Positions 59,934-64,000 of a stretch of DNA of 64,000 nucleotides are shown here, one piece after another. Origin of the DNA: Coriobacteriaceae bacterium (lineage in GTDB: Bacteria > Actinomycetota > Coriobacteriia > Coriobacteriales > Coriobacteriaceae); contig CADFMD010000002.1 of NCBI GenBank assembly GCA_902835305.1, forward strand, positions 186,001-250,000, in the 5' to 3' direction. Numbering within the stretch: position 1 is the stretch's first letter; the number at the start of each line of letters is the position of its first letter. A model generated the notes under the pieces. That model saw nothing but the letters and a program-made list of their open reading frames with translations. It was not told the DNA's origin and did no database searches. The position numbers and the translations under genes are program-made.

Positions 59934-59984
59934 CAAAAACGGGCGGGCAAGATGGAGCTGTTGGGACTTCATCTCGCCCGCCCG
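59934..59984 (-). terminator. Terminator upstream of the DUF2798-like gene
   Basis: ACGGGCGGGCGAGATG and CATCTTGCCCGCCCGT around a short loop, then five T on the minus strand. It lies 44 bp before the start codon, so it either ends the thrE transcript or attenuates this gene. Confidence 0.7.
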
Positions 59985-60101
59985 TGGTACGTGCGTCTGC
60001 GACTACTTATGTGGTGAAACCAGCCTAGCACGAAAACCCCGCGCTTCGTAAGCGTTGAGTTTATGAAGATGCAGGGCACCAATAATCCCCCGACCCCATA
60101 A

Positions 60102-60168
60102 GTTGCGGTGGAATACGGACTGTTTTGACCCTTTAAGCAGCAATTCAGTCCCTATTTCACCGCAACTC
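60102..60168. repeat. Palindromic element, family C copy 2
   Basis: AGTTGCGGTGGAATACGGACTG and CAGTCCCTATTTCACCGCAACT; the outer ten bases equal those of copy 1 (16498), the inner part differs. The arms have small mismatches. Confidence 0.82.
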
Positions 60169-60173
60169 ATTTG

Positions 60174-60202
60174 GTGCAAAGTAACCTGTCCCCCTTGCAC
60201 CA
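60174..60202. repeat. Small stem with family A-like loop
   Basis: GGTGCAA and TTGCACC enclose AGTAACCTGTCCCCC. It ends just before the thrE stop and could help terminate thrE. Confidence 0.5.
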
Positions 60203-60203
60203 A

Positions 60204-61772
60204 TTAGCTGGTGTGGCGCCAGCGAGGGTCGGTGAGCGTACGCGCCACACCCAGGCCAACGGGCAAAAACGCCACGATGAGCACTGCACGCACAAACCAG
60301 CCGAGCATATTGACCGTGTCGAAGGTGCACATGTAATACATCGAGCGATACAGATACAAGCCCGGCACCATAATGACAATCGATGGCACCGTGAGGGCGA
60401 TACGTGGGTAGGTGAGCTTGATTTCGGCTAAGCTCGCGAGCAGCCCCGATACCAGCGCGCCAATAAACGCTGCCGCCTCGGGAGGCATACCTACGCTCAG
60501 GCCCAGGAAGGGAAACAGCGTCGGCGCATCGACAAGGGTCAGACGCAAGGTATTGGACACGGCGCCGATCAGCCCAGCTGCCGTGGCCATCTTTACCGGG
60601 CTGTTGAACATCACTGAGAAGCCGAATACGCCAACGAAGCTCATTAGCACGCGCAAGAGCGTAAGGGCAAGCGGCGAAAGGCCGAGCGACGCAAAGTCGT
60701 CCGGCGCCAGGCCAACACACTCGGCAACCATCCAACCTACGAGCGTCGCCATCACAATAATCGACACAGCATACGAAAGACGCTCAATGCCGCTTCGCAT
60801 GTCGAGCTTAGCGATGTCGAGACCTGCCGTAATGAGAGGAAAGCCGGGGATCACAAAGAGCATGGCGCCGATATAGCCTTCTTGGTGCGACATTGCCCCC
60901 GGTATGACCTGGCCAAGACCGAGCAATGCCAGCAGATACGAGACGCAAGCGAGTGCAACGCCGATCGTCAGCGCGCTAAACTGGCCAAGGCCCTGCTTAA
61001 GAATATGGGAGCGAGCAAAGTTACCGACACCAGCGCCCACAAATGCACAGACCATCTCGATAGGACCGCCGCCGAGCAAAAAGACGAAGGCGCCGCAAGC
61101 ACAGGCCGCCGCAAGGCCCTGTTGCCAGGAAGTGTAATCAGGTTTTGAACTCTCAACGGTCTTGAGCATCTCGTGATACTCATGCACCGTAAAACGACGG
61201 CCATATGTCTCGATTTCCTTAAGGAAGCTCTCCATCATCCAAATGCGATGGGTATTGACGCCCGTTGTGGGCAAGCTGACGACTTCGTTAAAGCAGTGAC
61301 CATCTTCAATACAAGTACACTCAAACGACAGGAGACTTAAGTCAACGTGGATGGTGACACCGAGCACGGCGGCGACGCGATTCATGGTATCGCGTACACG
61401 CCAGGCACCCGTTCCGCTCGCGAGCATAAGCATGCCGGTGCGGCAAATGATGGATGATTTGTCGATAAGTGGCGCATCGACGGCAAGCTCATCGCCTGCC
61501 GTCACGATCTGGCGCCAGTCAGTTTTCATATGGAGCGCGCCGGCACGGACACCGTGGTGCAAAGAAATTCTCGAAAGCAGCGAGTCGGGGCGCGAAGGCT
61601 GTGGGGGTTCCGTCGATTCATTCTCAACCTCATCAGCCCCTTCACCCACTAGGTCAAATGAGTCAAGCGATGCCGGCTCGCGACGGTCGATCAGCTCCTC
61701 GTCCTCATCATCAAAGTAATTAAACTGATCGAGCATGTCCTCTTCGATCGCGCGCTCGCTCGCATCGTCCAT
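60204..61772 (-). CDS. Threonine/serine exporter, fused ThrE (DUF1212) protein
   Basis: A 522-residue inner-membrane protein. An acidic N-terminal tail (about 75 residues) leads into the cytoplasmic ThrE part: VDAPLIDKSSIICRTGMLML, GTGAWRVRDTMNRVAAVLGV, IHVDLSLLSFECT. About ten membrane segments follow in two blocks (ThrE N-terminal membrane part and the ThrE_2 part), in one chain as in Corynebacterium ThrE. It exports threonine or serine by homology. Nothing upstream shows how it is controlled. Confidence 0.9.
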   Translation of the reverse strand: MDDASERAIEEDMLDQFNYFDDEDEELIDRREPASLDSFDLVGEGADEVENESTEPPQPSRPDSLLSRISLHHGVRAGALHMKTDWRQIVTAGDELAVDAPLIDKSSIICRTGMLMLASGTGAWRVRDTMNRVAAVLGVTIHVDLSLLSFECTCIEDGHCFNEVVSLPTTGVNTHRIWMMESFLKEIETYGRRFTVHEYHEMLKTVESSKPDYTSWQQGLAAACACGAFVFLLGGGPIEMVCAFVGAGVGNFARSHILKQGLGQFSALTIGVALACVSYLLALLGLGQVIPGAMSHQEGYIGAMLFVIPGFPLITAGLDIAKLDMRSGIERLSYAVSIIVMATLVGWMVAECVGLAPDDFASLGLSPLALTLLRVLMSFVGVFGFSVMFNSPVKMATAAGLIGAVSNTLRLTLVDAPTLFPFLGLSVGMPPEAAAFIGALVSGLLASLAEIKLTYPRIALTVPSIVIMVPGLYLYRSMYYMCTFDTVNMLGWFVRAVLIVAFLPVGLGVARTLTDPRWRHTS

Positions 61773-61895
61773 CCCGATGCTCCCTTCCTATCGACTAACC
61801 CCCATCCTAGGCAGCGACGGCTAAAGGAAACATAAAAGAGACGGCTGTCGGGCACGGGAGACGCAAAATCGTCAATGCGCCGGTGCGGTCGTTGG

Positions 61896-61953
61896 GTAGT
61901 CATTGGGGACGTTCTTGAATGACTAGTCGTTTAAGAACGTCCCCAATGACTAC
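61896..61953. repeat. Palindromic element, family E
   Basis: GTAGTCATTGGGGACGTTCT and AGAACGTCCCCAATGACTAC with a 16-nt loop. Single copy here; arms are perfect. It lies in the gap between lysS and thrE (61773-62120), which otherwise holds the lysS terminator region. Confidence 0.85.
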
Positions 61954-62012
61954 ATCGATGTGTTGGCAACGTCAGCGAGCGGGTCGCATTTGTGACAAGG
62001 TGACGTGAAACG

Positions 62013-62045
62013 AAAGGGCGCTGACCTCCTGGTCGCGCCCTTGAA
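62013..62045 (-). terminator. lysS terminator
   Basis: AAGGGCGC(GACC) and (GGTC)AGCGCCCTT with TTCG following on the minus strand. Confidence 0.75.
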
Positions 62046-62117
62046 GTTGAACGTCAGATTGTCCAAATGCGGCCCGCGCAGCGTCGAGCCGTTACGCGGT
62101 TCGTAGAACCGCGTAAC
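62019..62117 (-). repeat. Bipartite 3' element downstream of lysS
   Basis: The 12-bp stem GTTACGCGGTTC/GAACCGCGTAAC right after the stop codon is followed by CGACGCTGCGCGGGCC, ACAATCTGACGTTCAA and the terminator. Blocks and order match the element after rpoC (1491-1587). Confidence 0.55.
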
Positions 62118-62120
62118 TAG

Positions 62121-64000
62121 TTAGTACATCTTTGCGCCGGCGGGGATGGAAGCGTCGAGCTGGATCAGGTTGAGACGCTCCTCGCCCTCCTCCTCGTGGA
62201 TGGCGCTGATGAGCATACCGCAGCTGGGGATGCCCATCATCTTGCGCGGAGGCAGGTTGGTGATGGCGAGCAGGGTCTTGCCGACCAGGTCCTCGGGCTC
62301 GTAATAATCGTGAATGCCGGAGAGGATGGTGCGGTCGGTGCCGGTGCCGTCATCGAGCGTAAAGTTCAGCAGCTTCTTGGACTTCTTGACGGCCTCGCAT
62401 GCCTTGACCTTCACGGCGCGGAAGTCGCTCTTGGAGAAGGTATCAAAGTCGACGAACTCCTCAAACAGCGGCTCGACGGCAATCTTGGAATAATCAACCG
62501 TGGGCTTGAGCGGCTTGACGAAGGGGCTCGCGGTGTTGCCGGCCTCGGCAGCTTTGGCAGCAGCGGCACCGGACTGGAAACCCTTCTCGGGCTTCATGTG
62601 CGGGAACAGCAGCACGTCGCGGATGGAAGCCTGGTTGGTGAGCAGCATGACCACGCGGTCGATACCGATGCCGATGCCACCCGCGGGAGGCATACCGTAC
62701 TCGAGGGCACGCACGTAATCCTCGTCGTACTCCATGGCCTCATCGTCGCCGCCGGCCTTCTCGGCCATCTGGGCAGCGAAGCGCTCGGCCTGGTCGACCG
62801 GGTCGTTGAGCTCGGAGAACGCGTTGGCGTACTCGTGACCGGCGATGACCAGCTCAAAGCGATGGGTCAGGCGCGGATCATCCTCAAAGCGCTTGGCAAG
62901 CGGGCTAACCTCGATGGGGTAATCGCACACGAAGGTGGGGTTGACGATGGTGTCCTCGCCCAGCTCGTCATAGATCTCGGCGATGATCTTGCCGGCGGTC
63001 CACTCGGGCTTGATCTCCAGGCCCTTCTCGCGTGCGGCGGCAGCAAGCTCCTCAACCGGCGTGTCGATGGTGACCTGCTTGCCGAGCACGTCGGAGACGA
63101 TATCGGTCATGGAACGGCTTGCCCACTCACCAGAAAGGTCGATGGTCTGGCCCTGGTACTCAATAACCTCGGGGTTGCCGATAGCCTTGTTAGCGGCCTT
63201 AATGACACCCTGGGCGAGCGCCTTCATGCCCTCGAGATCGGAGAAGGCGCGGTAGGCCTCCATCGTGGTGAACTCGGGGTTGTGGGTAAGGTCCATACCC
63301 TCGTTGCGGAAGATGCGGCCGATCTCGAAAACACGCTCAAAGCCGCCGACGATGCAGCGCTTGAGGTGCAGCTCGGTGGCGATACGCAGATAGCACTCCT
63401 GATCGAGCGCGTTGAAGTGCGTGATGAACGGCTTGGCAGTAGCTCCGCCCTGGATGGTCTGCAGGATAGGAGTCTCAACCTCCATGTAGCCATCGGACTC
63501 CATAAAGCGGCGGAACGTGGAGAGGATCTGTGAGCGCTTGCGGAAGGTCTCGCGAACGTCGTCGTTGGCGATCAGGTCGACATAACGCTGACGATAGCGG
63601 GTCTCCTTGTCGGAGAGACCGTGGAACTTCTCGGGCAGCGGGCGAACGGCCTTGGACAGCAGCGTCGCGCTCTTGGGGGCAACGGAAAGCTGGCCACGCT
63701 TGGTGCGCACGACTACGCCGGTCACGCCCAGGATATCGCCCAGGTCGAGGGCCTTGAGCGTATTCCAGGCGGCCTCGTCCATATCGTTGATGCGGCAGAA
63801 CAGCTGGATCTCGCCGGTCGCGTCGCGCACGACGATGAACATGATCTTGCCCTGACCGCGCTTGGCGACCACACGGCCGCCGATCTTCACGACGTCCTCG
63901 GTGTCCTCGCCATCGGTGAGCTCGGCGTACTTAGTCTCGATGTCGACGACGTAGTCCTCAATCTCGGAGTGCTCGGGATAGGGGTTCTGGCCCGCCTCGA
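62121..64000 (-). CDS. lysS: Lysyl-tRNA synthetase with C-terminal tRNA-binding domain, N-terminus cut by window edge
   Basis: About 626 codons are visible; the first residues lie beyond the window. The class II core is clear: OB fold with GGRVVAKRGQGKIMFIVVRD, motif 1 FRKRSQILSTFRRFMESDGY, motif 2 FEIGRIFRNEGMDLTHNPEF, motif 3 GGIGIGIDRVVMLLT. Normal LysS ends soon after motif 3, but here about 130 residues more follow: a linker and an EMAP/MetG-C type OB domain (FDTFSKSDFRAVKVKACEAV, DRTILSGIHDYYEPEDLVGK, AITNLPPRKMMGIPSCGM). That domain normally appears in MetG or PheT and binds the tRNA elbow. Translation continues without break to position 64000. Confidence 0.97.
   Translation of the reverse strand, partial: EAGQNPYPEHSEIEDYVVDIETKYAELTDGEDTEDVVKIGGRVVAKRGQGKIMFIVVRDATGEIQLFCRINDMDEAAWNTLKALDLGDILGVTGVVVRTKRGQLSVAPKSATLLSKAVRPLPEKFHGLSDKETRYRQRYVDLIANDDVRETFRKRSQILSTFRRFMESDGYMEVETPILQTIQGGATAKPFITHFNALDQECYLRIATELHLKRCIVGGFERVFEIGRIFRNEGMDLTHNPEFTTMEAYRAFSDLEGMKALAQGVIKAANKAIGNPEVIEYQGQTIDLSGEWASRSMTDIVSDVLGKQVTIDTPVEELAAAAREKGLEIKPEWTAGKIIAEIYDELGEDTIVNPTFVCDYPIEVSPLAKRFEDDPRLTHRFELVIAGHEYANAFSELNDPVDQAERFAAQMAEKAGGDDEAMEYDEDYVRALEYGMPPAGGIGIGIDRVVMLLTNQASIRDVLLFPHMKPEKGFQSGAAAAKAAEAGNTASPFVKPLKPTVDYSKIAVEPLFEEFVDFDTFSKSDFRAVKVKACEAVKKSKKLLNFTLDDGTGTDRTILSGIHDYYEPEDLVGKTLLAITNLPPRKMMGIPSCGMLISAIHEEEGEERLNLIQLDASIPAGAKMY

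Overview
The window is a 64 kb piece of a GC-rich bacterial chromosome. Gene content and codon usage fit a gut Coriobacteriia actinobacterium, most probably Collinsella or a close relative. Pointers are the rplJ-rplL-galU-rpoB-rpoC order, a fused FeoA-FeoB protein, a fused two-domain ThrE exporter, a lysyl-tRNA synthetase with a C-terminal tRNA-binding domain, and LAxTG-type sorting-signal debris. No phage, plasmid, transposase, CRISPR or rRNA genes are seen. The genus is an inference from these features, not the result of a search.

Layout. 1-1.3 kb: ECF sigma factor and membrane anti-sigma-like protein (minus strand, cut by the window edge). 1.6-12.3 kb: rpoC, rpoB, galU, rplL, rplJ, preceded by an L10 autoregulatory leader. 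12.3-12.5 kb: a large 240-bp palindrome. 12.6-20.3 kb: aminotransferase, hypothetical protein, DNA glycosylase, GH13 glycosidase, MFS transporter, FeoAB. 20.9-24.1 kb: APC permease, dimethylarginine/arginine hydrolase and a divergent GntR regulator. 24.2-28.6 kb: esterase, orphan EIIA, asnS, a WYL-like regulator. 28.7-31.7 kb: three-gene ABC importer. 31.9-38.9 kb: unknown coiled-coil protein, surface-protein remnant, MscS channel, a ParB/BMP fusion with a phosphoesterase, and a second sigma/anti-sigma pair. 39.3-40.7 kb: a collapsed leucine operon that still has its attenuator leader. 40.9-46.2 kb: rplA, rplK, nusG, secE, tRNA-Trp, rpmG, tuf and four further tRNAs. 46.4-51.9 kb: the disA-ispD-ispF-cysS-rlmB-rae1 run. 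52.0-54.7 kb: manganese riboswitch, mntP and a hipBA toxin-antitoxin pair. 54.8-64 kb: pepD, clpC, a DUF2798-like membrane protein, thrE and lysS (cut by the window edge).

How the genes work together. Most of the window is information processing: RNA polymerase, ribosomal proteins, NusG/SecE, EF-Tu, tRNAs and three aminoacyl-tRNA synthetases, each with recognisable leaders, promoters and terminators. Between these blocks are metabolic and stress islands: iron uptake behind a DtxR-type operator, manganese export behind a riboswitch, arginine-type catabolism, c-di-AMP synthesis and a persistence kinase.

The most unusual material is intergenic. At least four families of 40-125 bp palindromic elements recur between genes (15 or more copies), together with a giant palindrome, a 61-bp tandem array and a bipartite 3' element shared by rpoC and lysS. 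On the protein side the items most worth a second look are an alpha-CTD-like extension on RpoC, the cytoplasmic ParB/BMP fusion coupled to a phosphoesterase, and the fossil leu operon.
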